Part shown: positions 12,402-26,650 of the stretch, piece after piece
Layout: each line of letters opens with the position of its first letter
Position numbering within the stretch: the stretch's first letter is position 1
DNA from: Monosporascus cannonballus
Taxonomy: Eukaryota > Ascomycota > Sordariomycetes > Xylariales
Assembly (NCBI GenBank): GCA_004154925.1
Contig: QJNS01000125.1
Location: forward strand, 62,651 to 126,650
Direction: 5' to 3'
DNA: 64,000 nucleotides
Program-made: the position numbers and the translations under genes
The notes under the pieces: generated by a model
What the model was told of the DNA's origin: nothing
Databases searched by the model: none
The model's input: the letters and a program-made list of their open reading frames with translations, nothing else

Positions 12402-15400
12402 GAATAATGCGAATTAATAATAATTATAAATAATTCGAATAAGTATTAATAAAAGCTTTCGGAATAGTCAATAAAAAGATAAAGGCCGAGATGCAAATTT
12501 AATAATTATGACAGAAAAAATTAATATCTAGTTATTGCAGTACGTTGGTTCAGTTAGCCTCTAAACTAAACTGGGAACAAAAAGGATTAATGGCCAAGTT
12601 TTTCAATAACATGAAAAAGGAAATATAAAAAAAACTCTTTAAGTTCGATCGGCCTAATAATTTATCAAATTATATGGTTATGGCAATCAAGATTAACGAT
12701 CGGTAATAGGCATAACATATTAGAGGTACTAAAGAAAAAACATAATAAACTCCGATATACGGCTAACATTAGCGCTTTTTAATGCAGTAATACTTTTTAC
12801 GGTACGAAATCAAGTCTTATAGAATTAAAAATATTTATAAAAAAGACTAAAGCTAAACCAAATGCTTTAATTATAATAAAATAGTATATAAGGCAAGGTA
12901 ATATGAGGTATTTAAAAAACCTCGTTAAAACAACTAAAAACCTATACTCGAAAAACAATCCAGAAAAAATCAGAAAAACGGAGGCAAACCCATTAACATA
13001 ATTTAGCCAAAGTATATACCAGGTTGCTTATGGCGAAGAATTTAATAAAGAATGCGAAAAACCGGAAAACTGACTTAACAAAAATCGCGAATACAATAAA
13101 AAGCATTATAAGAACAATTACGCGAATACCAGAATTAGACAAAAAAATTTATCCTAAAACCCCTGATTAATACGGTAAAATGCATGCCATACATTGTCGA
13201 CGACGAGAATATCTCGATCACATAAAATGGAAACAATATATTTACAGACGGATTACTCGTATATATTATATAAAATTCGAATTTTTAAATCATATCGGAA
13301 ATAACAAAAAGGATAAATAATAATATCGATAACTTTGATCTAAAGCTCCGGAAGATATTTAACAATTAGCTAAAACAAAAGGCTGGCCCGAAAAAAAGTA
13401 ATATCCTTAGAAAACCCCCTTTTATTATTTTTAATAGTATAACCACTAAACGAAAAAAAGTTAATCTTGTACATAATAGAAAATACTGCTAAAACGTTAT
13501 TACAGATTTAAAATTTAATTAATATTTATTATAAACCCTTATAAAAAATGTTTGTTAAAAATATACTAATTTATAAAAAAGCTTTAAAATAATAATTAAA
13601 ACGACATATAATGGGGTGTAATTATAAACATAAAAAAGAAATTTACTCAATAAGAAGAAAATTTATAGCAGAATTAAACATACCTAATATAGATCGAAAA
13701 AATAATACGTCGACAACAATGACAAATATAACAGCTTAACGCGCTAAACAAAAAAATATAGATAAAACTTACCAAATTGAAAACAAAATTAAAAGAAAAA
13801 GATTACCTATAAAAACGCCGCAGGATAACGAAACCTAAAGGAATTAAAAGAAATTCCCAAAAAAAGTTTTAAACGAGACGATAAAAGCCGTTAATAACCT
13901 TATTACTTTGGATATACGAATCGGAACGTACTAGTATATCGCAATAATAAACTGCGAGACTCTAAGTAGAAATTATATTGTATTAAATATAATTAATAAA
14001 TTTAGATTGTTATAGAGACATAAATTAAAATCTCACATAACGACAAATATCGAAAATTAGGAATTCGCTTACGATAACGCAAAAGTCATACGCCAAATTA
14101 ATTATTTCTAGATTTTTATCTAAGGATGATACCTAATAATTAATTTCGATATCGTTCTGTTTAAGAATTGCGATATAGTCTTAGAATTATTATGAATACG
14201 CTAATACGGAGTTTTAATTAATAAAAGAATTAGCCAAATAAAGTTCACCTTATACCTTATCAATATATAAAAAAAGAATTAAGATTTTAACGTCCCCTCG
14301 AAAATGGCGACGAATACAAATATAAGGATACGATAAAAACCTTACAATCGAAAGGGATAAAACATAAAAAAGAAATCGGGTATCAAAGGAAAGTACGACG
14401 TATTATTATTACTATTAAAACGAAATTAAAGCGATTAAAGAATAATCTAAAATACTAATAGCCTTGAAAGTCAGAAACATTAACTAATGTGCCACTATAA
14501 TACTATAAATATAAATAATTTTTCAAAAAAAGCTTATTACGAAATTATTAAGACATAACGAATAAAATTATAAAATAATCAAATAAGAAAAGATCTTCGA
14601 GGAAGTTTTATCCTATTTAAAATTTGAACGGAAAAAAATTACGCACTTTTAAAAAATACCTAGAAAATCGGTTATAAAAAATGGATTCGATATTCGAAAT
14701 TACCGGCAGGATACCTTATATTTTCCGTACTAAAAAAACGGAAAATCGCGACTTATAGTTTCCTATCGACAACTAAACGATATTAATATTAAGGATTAAA
14801 TACCGTTACCCTTAATTACAAAAATAAAAAACCGATTTTACGAAATCCAATAATTTATAATATTCGATCTCAGAAATAATTATAAGTTTATTAAAATCAA
14901 GAAAAAATACCAATAAAAAATAACTTTTAAACAAAATACAAGTTATTTAAGTATTTAGTTATACTAATAAAACTTACAAATATATTAATAATTTCGCCAC
15001 CAATAATTAACGCTATATTACGAAAATATCTCGATATTTTTGACGTATGCTACCTTGACCACATTCTTATTTTTTCGAAAACGGAAAAAGTATATATAAA
15101 ATACGTTTATAGGGTTTTTTAAATATTACGAAACTCAAAATTATTTGTTAACGTACAAAACAATTAATTGTACGTATAGGAAATAAAATATTTAAAATAT
15201 ATTATTACCTCAAGATATATCAAAATAAACATTAAGAAAATCGCTATGATCACAAAATAACAAAAGCTGATAACAGTTAAAAATACAAATATTTCCTGGA
15301 TTCGGCAGCTATTACACAAGGTTTATTCGAAACTTTAGCAAAATAATTATACCCCTAACGAACTTTACGAAAAAAAAGAAAAAGTTTAAATAAACGTTAA

Positions 15401-17344
15401 AAACGGAAAGAATATTTTAAGATACCAAAAATACAATTATTAATAAGCTAATATTAAATATATATAATTTAAACTAATTCGTTAAATTAAAAACCGATAT
15501 TTCAGATTACGCATTAAACGTAATAAATCGGATAACAAAATAATTAAGACAAATTATACCTTATTGTATTTGGTTATATCAATTAAAAGAAGCTCAATTT
15601 GATTACGGTATTCGAAATAAAAAGTTTAAAATTATTAATATAGCATTTCGAAAATTTAGGTATTTCCAAAAAGGAAATTTATATTAAATTAAGATTTATA
15701 CGGATTATCAAAATCTTACCAGATTTACCACAACCAGAAAATTTACCGAACCATAATTTCGCTATGCGAAAAAATTGGCAAACTTCGACTTCGTTATCAT
15801 CCACAGAAAGAATTCAGAAAATAACAAAGCGAATGGCCTAAGTAACTGAACCTTAAAAAGAAATTAATTAAAATTAACTATATAATTTTCGATACAATTA
15901 TAAAAGAATAGTTACGCTTATAATAAATTGCGATAATTTGAACAATACCTTTCGATATGTACTAGAAAACTTAGTAATATAATAATAATCTCCTAAAAAA
16001 CGAAAAAATAAACAAAATACAAATTCCAAAACAATACCTGAAATTTTAGTACGAAGCATATACGAATATTAGTTATACGGATATCCAGAGATTTACAAAA
16101 TTCTAAAACGGCTTTAACGTACATATTCTTTTTTTAAAATAAAAGTAATAATATAGAAAATTATACGGCAATACGAAGTTTGCGCGAGAACGAAAGTTCG
16201 ACGATATAAGCCACACGGAAAATTACAGCTATTATGAATCGCAACATAACTATAATATTTAATTATATTCGATTTTATTACCAAACCTTGTATATCAAAA
16301 CGCTTAGTTATAAGAATATATTCTCACAATATTTTCGTAATTATCGACCGATTTACGAAATTTCCTTATTTCTTTTCCATTGTACGAGAATATAAACGCC
16401 GAAAAATTAATATATAGGTTTTAAAATATACTTCTAATATATATAAATTATTAATAAAAATATTTTAAATAAAAAATGGATACTTATATTTAACTTTCGG
16501 CAAAACCCTATTACATAAATACGCCTAAACCACAAATTATTTAACGTTTTCAAACCTTGAATAAATAATTAAATGGAACGAATAAACTAAGCATTAAAAC
16601 TTTATTGACGATATTATATTAATTACAAATAAAATAACTAGATAGAAAAATAATTAACCGTAAAATTAACTTATATTACCAATTATTATATAAATATAAA
16701 AATACTACTTACGAACGTAAATTTTGGTTTAATTTTTGAAATTTAGAAAAAAATACGCAATAATAATTTAATTAATATTAAAGAGGCTTTTTGGTTAAAA
16801 TAATTACGATAGCTGTATCAAAAAATAAAAATAAAATTGGAATTCATACGAAATTAAACAAGCAAATATTATGACTAAAAAAGTTGAAAAATTAATTTTT
16901 AAAAAAGGGAAATAATTTTCCTCATTACAAAAAGTATTTAAATAAAACGACCTGGTAAAAACCTCGAGTTCAAATATATCAGACTATATAAAATTACCAA
17001 GAAAATCTCAGAAAATAATTACTAATTAGAACTTTTACCAGAATTTAAACTTCATTTAATTTTTTACGTTTTTTTATTCGAATTGACAGTAAATACAATC
17101 AAGGTATATACGACATAAAATAATATGAAAGTAAAAAACAAACAGACATATAAAATAAAAAAAATCCTCGATATGCGAAAACAAAATGGACTTATTTAAT
17201 ATCTAATTAAATGGAAAAAGTACTCGGATTCTGAAAATATCTAGAAATTTGCCAAAAACCTTATTAACGCCCAGCGCCTATTAAAAAACTCTCACCAGTA
17301 ACGCCGAAATTAACGAGGTCAAAAGTTCCTCAATTAATAAACGA

Positions 17345-17880
17345 TTAATTAGTAAACTTCAGATTGGACCAATCGAAAAAAGGTGCAGCCCCTATTAATA
17401 TGGCCTAGACGGCCTCTAATTCGGCCCGTTTTTCTTAGTACTTTAATTTCTCCAGCTTCTCCAGATTATCGATATTACGATATACGGCTTTTATCATCTT
17501 ATCATACCATATTCTCTTTTATTTATGCAAACGACGCAAAAGAATATTAATCTAGTTTACCTCCTTTTCGGCAACCTCTAATTCTACTTTAAGCTTTCGA
17601 TACTAAGTAACAATACGTTGCAGCTACTTTAGGCTTAGACCTAGTACGTCATAATTGGACTAATTATTTTTAATATAGGACGAATAGCGAAAAAAGTCGT
17701 CTTCCAACAGTTTGCATTCCAGTTTTCTTCGCTCGCAATAGGAACAAAACGCTATTTCGGTAAGGTTAGCAAAAAGTACTATAGTAATCAAGAAATTACG
17801 CTAAGCGGTTTTTGTTTTGGAAAAAAATTTAACGTATTTCCTAATACGACTCGTTATAATAAATTAAATACTTACAGATA
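17345..17880 (-). pseudogene. Antisense accessory ORF with CxxC cluster and coiled coil
   Basis: On the strand opposite to pol, a frame interrupted only by about nine TAG/TAA codons reads FCSYCERRKLECKLLEDD, then a RYSSY...YDV segment (probably originally CxxC...CD), then a long charged stretch with KLEKLKY and KRAELEAV, and ends FFDWSNLKFTN before a TAA at 17345-17347. The stops sit where glutamine codons would be expected, as RIP makes them. The same order (cysteine cluster, coiled-coil-like middle, F-D-W tail) is seen at 36158-36744 in another family. No known domain is claimed. Confidence 0.6.
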
Positions 17881-17918
17881 AAATTTTCGAGAGGAAAATT
17901 CTAAGAAAAAAAGAATTA

Positions 17919-18350
17919 TATTATAACTTAACGTTTTTAGCACAGCCGAAAACGGTCAAAATAAGTGGAGCAGTAGAAAAAGAGTTACGTAACGAGAATT
18001 AGAATCATTAGGATGTTGCGAAATATACGAAAGTTAGGATTATTAAGATCTTACGAAATTTACAAAAGTTAAAATTATTAAAGTTTTATAAAATTATAAT
18101 AAAATAACGATAACTAATAGCCAGAATCAAATATAATACGTTCGTTGTTTCCATAATTTAGATAGCTTTAATTTACAATACTTATCAATATTAAGCGTTT
18201 ATAATATAATAATTCGTTATCTAAAATACCTTTGGTATTACGAAACGTAATACATTACTATATCTATTGCTCAGTTTCCCACGATACTTCCGCCAATATG
18301 AACCCGTACGACTAAGGTTTAATAGTTGGTTAAACCCCCTAGCTGTCATA
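17919..18350 (+). repeat. A-type LTR (3' LTR of 12402-18350)
   Basis: It starts TATTATAACTTAACG and ends CTAGCTGTCATA. It contains about three degenerate tandem units of roughly 34 bp that include GTTAGGATTATTAAGATC and ACGAAATTTACAAAAG. The right half matches the other A-type LTRs (CCGTACGACTAAGGTTTAA). Confidence 0.65.
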
Positions 18351-20094
18351 ACGCCTCATCGAATTTTCGAGACACCCAACGCATTGACTCTAACTTCAAA
18401 TATCTATATCTCTATCAAAACAACGTCTTCCTAAAAAACAAATTATGCTTTCTTAATTTACAAAATCCTACAATTTTAACGATATGGATTTTATCGCGTA
18501 ATTGAGTATTATAAAGGCGATTAACGAAATTGTAAATAAAAAATTTATTCAACGCGTCATTAAGTTATATCATATCAAACGTACTTATTTTCGTCGCAGA
18601 ATTAAAAATATATAAACCCGGGAAGAACGTGACGAGAACTGTTAAAAGGTATCTATGGTTTTAGAAAACCAGCTAATTAAATAAGTCGTAATTTAGAGCT
18701 AGTTTAAATACGTTCCTTTTTATTCTCGATTCCATACGTACGTATAACGCTTCCTTATTAATTCCGGCAACCGCACACGGTTAAAAAAAGGTAAGTAACG
18801 TAATTTATTTAACGCCATTACGAAATTAAAACTTTTAAAGATTAGGCCGTTAATTATTAGCACTTTAACGAGGCTACTGAGATTATATATATCGTATTAT
18901 TTAACCGCCTAACCTTGTCCATAATATAAAAAATATGTTCCCGAAATAAATAAAACGCAAATAAGTCCGAAAAAATAAAAGGTATAAAATAGAATTTTCT
19001 TATATTTATTAAAAAGTTTAAAAAGTTTATACTTTTAAAAGAATACTTTTTAACGTAGTTGGATATTTATTATACCCTGTATTAATATAAATAAATGAGC
19101 TTTTTTGATTAATTATATTTAACGGCATCAACGTAAAATAATATTAATTTTCCGATATAGAAGATCAGCCATATAAAAATTAACATTTTACGACATTTTC
19201 AAATAGCTAAACTAATACCGATATTGGGTTAAAATAGTTACGAAAAGTATTTATCCTTTATACGAAGCCTGCTAACCTGCAGAAATAAAAGCTTTTCATC
19301 ATCGACGGCCATAACAGCTATGCTATTAAAAGATTTTATATAGACTTATCTGATTAACAAAATTTATATCGTTTTTTTACTTTTACATTTATCGTGCGCA
19401 TAACAGGCGTTTAATAAGGATATTTCTTTCGTTTTGAAACGCAGATATCGTTATTAGTTCCGAGAACGTTATTACGAGAAATTTTAAAGGTAATAGATAA
19501 AACGAACTTCTTATAGGTGTTTGTCAAAGCCTAGAATACGGTTATAAAAATTTTACGATATATTAAAATAAGTTTTAGGGCTTTAGGTATATAACTTGTT
19601 AATCGGAACAGGGCTTTAAAAAAACCTATGTATAAAAAAACAAAGAGCTGAAAAATAAACCGGCTATTGAATTACTCATTATCGTACAACATCTCGATTT
19701 TCTGGAACTAATCGCTATAATAAATCTTAATATACCTAAATCATTAATAAATTAAAAAATCTAGAAACAGCCTTAATTAAGGTCGACCTAGCTTTCGGAA
19801 AATTTATCGTTCGGTTACTATTCTATAAAATACGTAAAGCACTTAACGTATCTAATAACGAATTAATCGCCCTCGAAAATCATAACAGCCAATTAATTTT
19901 AAGGCTTAAAAAGGCACGTCCGAAAAAATCAAGGAAGGAAAAAGCCAACCCTAATCAAAAAACCCGTACGGCTAAAGAACGCCACGCAAATAAAGGCCGC
20001 GCTAAAAGGTAACGCGCAAGGACCTTTTTCTGTCATTCCGCAAAACGAAATCCAAGATAAAGAAAGTAAAGAAAACAAATATTATACTAATAAT
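18351..20094 (+). mobile_element. Fot1/pogo-like DNA transposon remnant with degraded transposase
   Basis: Two degraded parts of a Tc1/mariner-superfamily (pogo/Fot1) transposase are readable on the plus strand. The N-terminal helix-turn-helix region (18492-18900) includes KKFIQRVIKLYHIKRTYF and, after a frame change, a CENP-B-like part with KKR*VT*FI and RHYEIKTF. The DDE catalytic part near 19289-19360 reads KLFIIDGHNSYAIKRF, matching the family's L-x-I-x-D-G-H-x-S signature with its aspartate. A lysine/arginine-rich tail follows near 19910-20010. Many RIP-type stops interrupt it. I could not find matching terminal inverted repeats; the left end abuts an LTR and the right end is cut by the C-family LTR. 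Confidence 0.7.
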
Positions 20095-20300
20095 TGTAAG
20101 AATACAGCCTTTATAAGGATAAGGCTAGTAGCCGACCAGCCACCGATCAGCCACCGACCTATTTACTAGTATAAATCCACTATCTAGCAACTAATAGAAA
20201 ACGCCAGATAGAAATAACCTAATACATTTATTTCTTAGAATACATTCTGTAATTAGTCGCAAATTATCTTACTTAATTCACAACTATTTATTATCTTATA
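20095..20300 (+). repeat. C-family 5' LTR
   Basis: It starts TGTAAGAATACAGCC and ends ATTATCTTATA (original TTACA). It is the same length, 206 bp, as the 3' LTR and as the solo LTR at 54272-54477, with the shared blocks GACCAGCCACCGATCAGCCA and CGCCAGATAG. Confidence 0.8.
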
Positions 20301-22491
20301 ATCTTTTTATCTTTACCATGGAAAATAACGCGATAATTATTAAAAGCAAGGCTCGCCGACTGCAAAACGAACTTAGGTTATTAGTCGGAAAAACTGCCGA
20401 TCGGAACTCAACAGACGAACGATCGATTACGATACGAAAATAAGCGAAAAAGCTTATAACGGAATTTTAACAAACAGAGGACTATAATTTTCGAAATTCC
20501 GAATTACCTTATATATATAATAAAAATATATTTCGATAACTGTTAATTAAAAGGTTAAAAAGTGGACGTAATATAACAACCGTATTTCAGAATATAAAAT
20601 AAAAAGAATTAAGTCTTTTAATAATACTTAGATTTTAAAAGTTATTCGTTAATAAAACGAATAATATTCGGAATTTTTTCGATACTAAGCCGAATAGTAA
20701 ATAATAATATAAGTTAAAAAAATAAAACTTTATAAATTAATTACGATATTATCGTAAAGGCCCAAAGGTAATAAACGAATACCGGATTATAATTATCCGA
20801 GATTTTTCGAACGTACGTCGATTTAAAAAAAATTAAATAAAAATTATTACGAAAATTTACGCCGAAAGGCCAAAACGAAATATTTTTACCTATATTTAAT
20901 AAATCATAGACCATATACGTATTTTTATTACTAACGTTTAGTAATTATACCGTGTTGTATTTAATTACGTTAATTATAAAAAAAGTTAAAAATAAAAACT
21001 GATAGATTTTTATTAAAAAAAGTGAAGAAAATTTTAATTTTTTCTATAAGGAATATACGGAATAATTTATGGAATTACGATAATAATCCGATTAATTGCC
21101 GTTGGACTTTTACGTTCAATAAAAGCTCCTGATTTATAAACAAAGTTTACGGACGTTTTTAATCTCGAAAACGATCGATATAGTAAACGTTTTACTTTTA
21201 ATTATTTTTATAAATTAATATTAAGGTCATAAAATACCTTATTACGAAAAAACGTTAAATTGAAATAAGTTAATAATATGGCAAATAAGGCAGAACGTTA
21301 TTAAAACGCTTAAAAAGGCAAAAGAAACCCGATTATTTTCCGTTAAAAGTGCTAATAAAAATAAACGATCTTATTTTAACGTTCTCGGGAAAAGAAAATC
21401 CTCAAAGCAAATTAAAAACGTTACGTAAAAACAATAAGGACGGCGGGCGTTTTATATTCGAAAAGCAAATAATCGCCGATTTAATTCCAATCGGAATAAA
21501 CCCGTGTAACTTAATATCCTTAATTTTCATAAAGGCCTATGTAAATATTATAATTACAAAAAACGAAGCCATAAAAACGTAAATTATCAAGGCAAAAAAA
21601 TACAAAAACTCTGTTATCCCGGCCATACGAATACCGACTTCTAAAAGCCGAATAAAACGTCATAATATATAACAATAAATCAAATTAATCACTAAACGTA
21701 AACTTAAAAAAGGAACCGGAATTAATATATATATCTCACTTATTTCGGCTAATTATTGTAAGGTAATCGAAATAAAGCCAAATTTTTTAAAAAAAGTACT
21801 TATTAAAAAAAATATAAATGATATGGCAATATAAGTAAATATGGATACCGGAATACAAATAAATATTATAAGCAAAGGTTTGGCAAAAAGACTTAACTAT
21901 TAATTAATTTCCGTAAATATTCCGGTTTTATCGGCGTTAACGACGCATATATTAAATATTATAAGGTTTATTAAATTTCCGTTAATATAATAACTAATAA
22001 TAAAAATCAACGAAGATTTAAGCAAATTTATTTTATAATATATTACAACTAGAAAACGCTCGATTTTTTATTATGTAAATTAAGAATAAATAAATTAAAC
22101 GTTCTATTAGATATAAGTATATATTAAAAGTTATGTAAATTGTTATAAAAGGTCGACGAATAGGAAATCGCAAATTTAGCGTTTTTCGGTCAATAAATTT
22201 ATACCGTTAACTTAATAGGCTTAACCGAAAACCTAAATATCCCGGAATTCGAAAAATAACAAAAATAAAGAATAATCGATTTCCTTATATATCTAGAGAG
22301 TTTCCGGCAAATATATTGCGAAAAAATGATAAAATAAATATTTTAATTATTAAAAACAAAATATGCAATAAACCTAATCCTAAGGAATACGCCTTTATTC
22401 GGCCTAATTTACCTTATTTGGCAAGCTGAAAAAAGTATTCGAAAAATATATCCGAAAAAACATAAAAGTAAACCGGATACGTTATTTAAAA

Positions 22492-22773
22492 ATGGACGCA
22501 AAAGCATTAATATTATTCGTAGTTAAGAAAAACAGCAATTTCCGACTATACGTTAATTGTAAAGGGTTAAATTGGGTAACGATAAAAAACCGATATTTTT
22601 TATTTTTAATTTTAAAAGTAATAAATTATTTAAAATTAATTAAGGTATTTTCCAAAATTGATTATAACGATATTTATTACCGTATTAAGATTAAAAAAAC
22701 GATTACAAAAAAACCGTTTTCCAAAAGCGATATAAGTAATTTAAATATATGTTATATTATTTGGCTTTATTAA
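22492..22773 (+). pseudogene. Reverse transcriptase fragment of the C-family element
   Basis: This is the best-preserved stretch of pol in the C element. The frame reads KKNSNFRLYVNCKGLN, TIKNRY and then KVFSKIDYNDIYYRIKI, which are the fingers/palm motifs of Ty3/gypsy reverse transcriptase (family consensus F-R-x-C-V-D-Y-R-x-L-N and F-S-K-I-D-L-x-x-A-Y). The aspartate in KID is kept; the YxDD box downstream near 22840 is no longer recognisable as DD. Upstream and downstream codons are broken by RIP stops, so this is a relic of about 94 codons of a much longer polyprotein, not a gene. Confidence 0.85.
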
Positions 22774-25700
22774 TGCGTTAATAACGTTTTAAGTCTATAT
22801 ATATAAGATATTAACTAAATTAATTAACTGTATATAATATATATTTACATAAAATAATTATTTTTTTAAATCTTAAAAAGAAATATAACGAATATTTTTA
22901 ATTAATTTATAAACGGTTATTATAATATTAATTATTTGTTAAAACGTTTAAATCAGAAAGTTCTTTTTAAAACAATTCCTAGGATTTGTAATTAATATTA
23001 ACGACCTGGAAATAAACCGTTAACTGGTTGATATTATCGAAATATAGCCAGTACCAAAATTAGTTTATAATATTTAGGCAATTTTAAAATTTGCAAATTT
23101 TTATCGAAGGTTTATAGCCCATTATTCGCGTATTACCGAACTTATTATTAGGCTTTTAAAAAGGGCGTAAGGCAAAGGTAAAATAATAAAATTCCGGTAA
23201 CTCAAAAAAGCTAAAGATGCGTTTCGAAACTTAAAAATTTATCTTTTAATCGGTAATTATTTTTCGATTTTAAAATAACGCTAAAAATGCCAGGATTAAA
23301 TAAACGCTTCGGTTAAAGCTATATTAATGATACTTTTATAAATATACAAAAAGTATGAACGCCTAATTATATGTTGGTTGCGAAAATTATATTTAACCGA
23401 AAAACGGTAAGTTATAAAATAATAAGAATTATTAGCTATTATAAAAAACCTAAATTACTAATAATAATATCTTAAAGAAACGAAAAGATTTCCTTAATAT
23501 TTATCGATTATATAACATTAAAAAATATAATAAAAATTGCGGCGCGTAACTTTAAAAAGAATTAGCTTGATAAGTTTATTACTTGACGTAATTTGATTTT
23601 AAAATCTAATATCGACCGGACGCTGTTAATTCGACAAATAAGTTATTTAAACGCCCGGATTATATATTAGGAGAAATCGCGTATAAAAATATTATTTTTA
23701 CGGAATTTAAACAATTCGGATTTACAAATAATATACCGGAAAACGTACGGAAAACGGTTGCAAATATATATCGCAATTTAGAATATTATAAAAGGGCAAA
23801 AGGCCTTATAAAAGTAATGCAGAATTCGTTCGTTATAAGATTTCCAAATATATTTTAGGTAGCGGAAATTTAAATAATTATTATCCGCATAAAAACAGCG
23901 CAAAACTTTTATTATATAATTATAGCAAACTTTAAAAAAAACAAACAATTATATATTAATTAACTTTATTGCTTACGAATAATAATATAAACACAAATCG
24001 TACTAATAACGCGATTAATAATTGAAAAATAGCAACCGCAAATTGCAACGGTACTACGATCAGATTTTAAAAAGTTTAAAAAGAACAAAATTAATATTAA
24101 AATTATTATTTATAATTAATACGTTTTATATTCCTTAGCCTAAAGGTTAATTAAAAACGAAACGGTATTATAGCCGAAAATTTTCTAATAATTTCATAAT
24201 TAGATTTAAAGGTTATAAATGAAAAATTTAAATATTTTAATGATAATATAAATAAATAAATGTTAAATCGAAATAAAGAAAAGATATTTTCTGGATTTAA
24301 GTTAGGTTTTATATTATCGAAATAAATTAATAAGTACGTTATAAAGCGCTTTACAAAAATCACTGAATAATTAATATTATAATAATTTAAAAATAGGATA
24401 TAGAAGATATATTTATATAATAACATTAATAACTAAAAGGTTTTATTAAAAAATGTAACGAACAATATCCGAAAATATACTAAATAATATCCGAATTACT
24501 AAAATATAATAAAACTACTATATAAACTATAGAGATAATTATCACCCTTACCGTTACCTAAATAACCTTTTCAAAAAATCTCGTTAGATTTTATTATAAG
24601 ATTTTTTAAAATCCTAAGTTTAAACGGGTTAAAATACGACGTAATCTGAGTAATCGTCGACAGCTTTACGAAATTAAAATTATTTATCCTTACGATTAAA
24701 ACTTTAATTACAGCCAAATTAACCGGATTATTTTATGATAAGGTAAAATCCAAATTCGATATATCAGCTAAAATTATTAGCGATAAAAATAAATTGCTAA
24801 CGAATTAAATTTAGGCGGAATTTCATAAAAAACAAAAACTAAAACGACAAATATTAACCACTTATTATTTATAAACCAATAAATAAACGGAACGTATTTA
24901 TTACATTTTAAAATATGATTTTCGTAATTACGTTAATAAGTATTGAAATAATTAGATACAATTATTACAACATAAAGGATTCGCATATAATACTATGCGG
25001 AACGTATCTACCGGCCTTTTTCCGTTCGAAATCTTATATAAATATTATTTAAACATAATAGAATACCTTTTATAAAAATTTAAAAATATATAAAGGTAAT
25101 TAAACAACGGCTTAAAAATAATTATTATTTATTAAATAATATATAAATATTAGAAAACAATAACGATAACCTAAAACAAATATTATGAATAAGGTTATAC
25201 GCCTATGGAATTCTAATTAAGATAATAAGTAAATTTATCGACGAAATATTTTAAATTTAAAAATAAAAAATTAATATTTACTTATATTCGAATTAAAATT
25301 AAAGAATAAATATACTTTTAAGTATATAAAGTAAGTTTTGTACTAAATATTAATATATATATAATATATTTCTAATATTCTTATTAAAACCGAAATACAA
25401 CCGGAAACCGGGCTACGTCCAAATAGTATTACCGGACCTAATAAAAAAACAGAAAAAATAAATAATAAAAGATATTATCTCTTACCGAAATATTTGAAAA
25501 TAACGCAAATATTTAATTAAATAAATACGCTAGCTTACAGAATATAATACGAAAAGATTTCCATCATATTTTAAATAAGCGTTTAAAATATTACAACGTA
25601 ACAAGAACAATTAAATATATATATATAAATTAAAAGAACTTAAATTGGCAAAATAATAATATCTTAATTGGAAAATAATTATTTAATAATTATAAAAATT

Positions 25701-26382
25701 ATAAAAACTAATTTTAAGCAAAATTAAGATATTAATATTAAAAATATAATTTAATTATATAATTATTTTCAAATTTTTAGCAAATAATTATTTTAGTATA
25801 CACCGGTCGGAAATTCATAAATACTATAAAAAAATCGAACTTTTATTTCGAAAATAAACTTTCGTACTTAATTATCACGTTTTATGTTAATTTACCTTTA
25901 ATAAACGTATTAAAGAAATTAATGCCAAAATATCGGCAAACGATCGAAAAATATACAATTACAAAAACTAAATATATTTATTAAATTTACTAAACGTAAA
26001 ACCCCGAAGAAATTTAAAAACGTTGTATTTTTTACGAAAAGCAAAATTTAAATATCCGAAATATAAGTTGTTACTAATCGAAAATAAAGTATTATTCTTA
26101 AAATAGTTAATATATTTAAATTTAATAATACTTGCGCCAAGCAGAATCATTTTTTAATTATAATTATTAATAAATATTAAAATTATATTAAAATATTAAA
26201 AAATAAACGGAAAATATTTATAAATAAGAAATATAATAGCATAACGGTTTTCGAAAATTATTTTATTTATAAGAATATTTTAAGATTACGCCTAATCGGA
26301 AATTAATTACAGAAAAATAAGGAAAAATTGTAATATTTATAAAAAGGACATAAATTTGTAAATTTATAAAACGGCATTAAAA

Positions 26383-26650
26383 TTAAACCTCCGTAACCAT
26401 AACGGACGGTCGGAAATGGACGTCCGATATATTAAGGAAACGATATTCCTTAATAATAACCGCGTTAAGGGCGAGCTCGGCCTTACGAAGGACGTCGAGT
26501 TGACGACCACCCGCAGCCATATCAAAACGCTTTTACTGGGTACCCGCAGCACGAGCTTTCTCGAGCTCGTCGATTAATTCCTAGTTATCAGTGCCGAACT
26601 AAGAAACCGTTTGGACGGCACCCTTAAGAACGATCGGAAGCTCAACGGAT
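26383..26650 (-). pseudogene. Antisense frame in the 3' part of the C element, unknown product
   Basis: In a GC-richer patch between integrase and the 3' LTR, the minus strand holds a frame broken by three RIP-type stops only. It includes ELIDELEKARAAGT, then RFDMAAGGRQLDVLRKAELA, and ends VMVTEV followed by TAA (26383-26385). The composition is protein-like and helical. I see no cysteine cluster, so it is not obviously the same protein as the antisense frames in the A and B elements, although its location is equivalent. It could also be a captured host gene fragment. Confidence 0.4.

Larger units (their letters stand above)
12402..18350 (+). mobile_element. A-type Ty3/gypsy element, plus strand, with gag, pol and 3' LTR
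   Basis: Gag follows immediately (LSNYMVMAIKINDR near 12660, zinc knuckle remnant KCFNYNKIVYKA near 12860). Pol comes next: an RT box reading YLDHILIF near 15045, then RNase H, and integrase near 16190. An antisense accessory frame (17345-17880) precedes the 3' LTR (17919-18350). All frames are broken by stops. The flanks show no obvious 5-bp duplication, and the only LTR to the left has different modules, so the left end may be recombinant. Confidence 0.7.

Noticed and set aside
24151..24426. Minus-strand 91-codon ORF within the C element
   Set aside because: It is opposite to the pol reading direction and low-complexity; an AT-bias artefact rather than a membrane protein gene.
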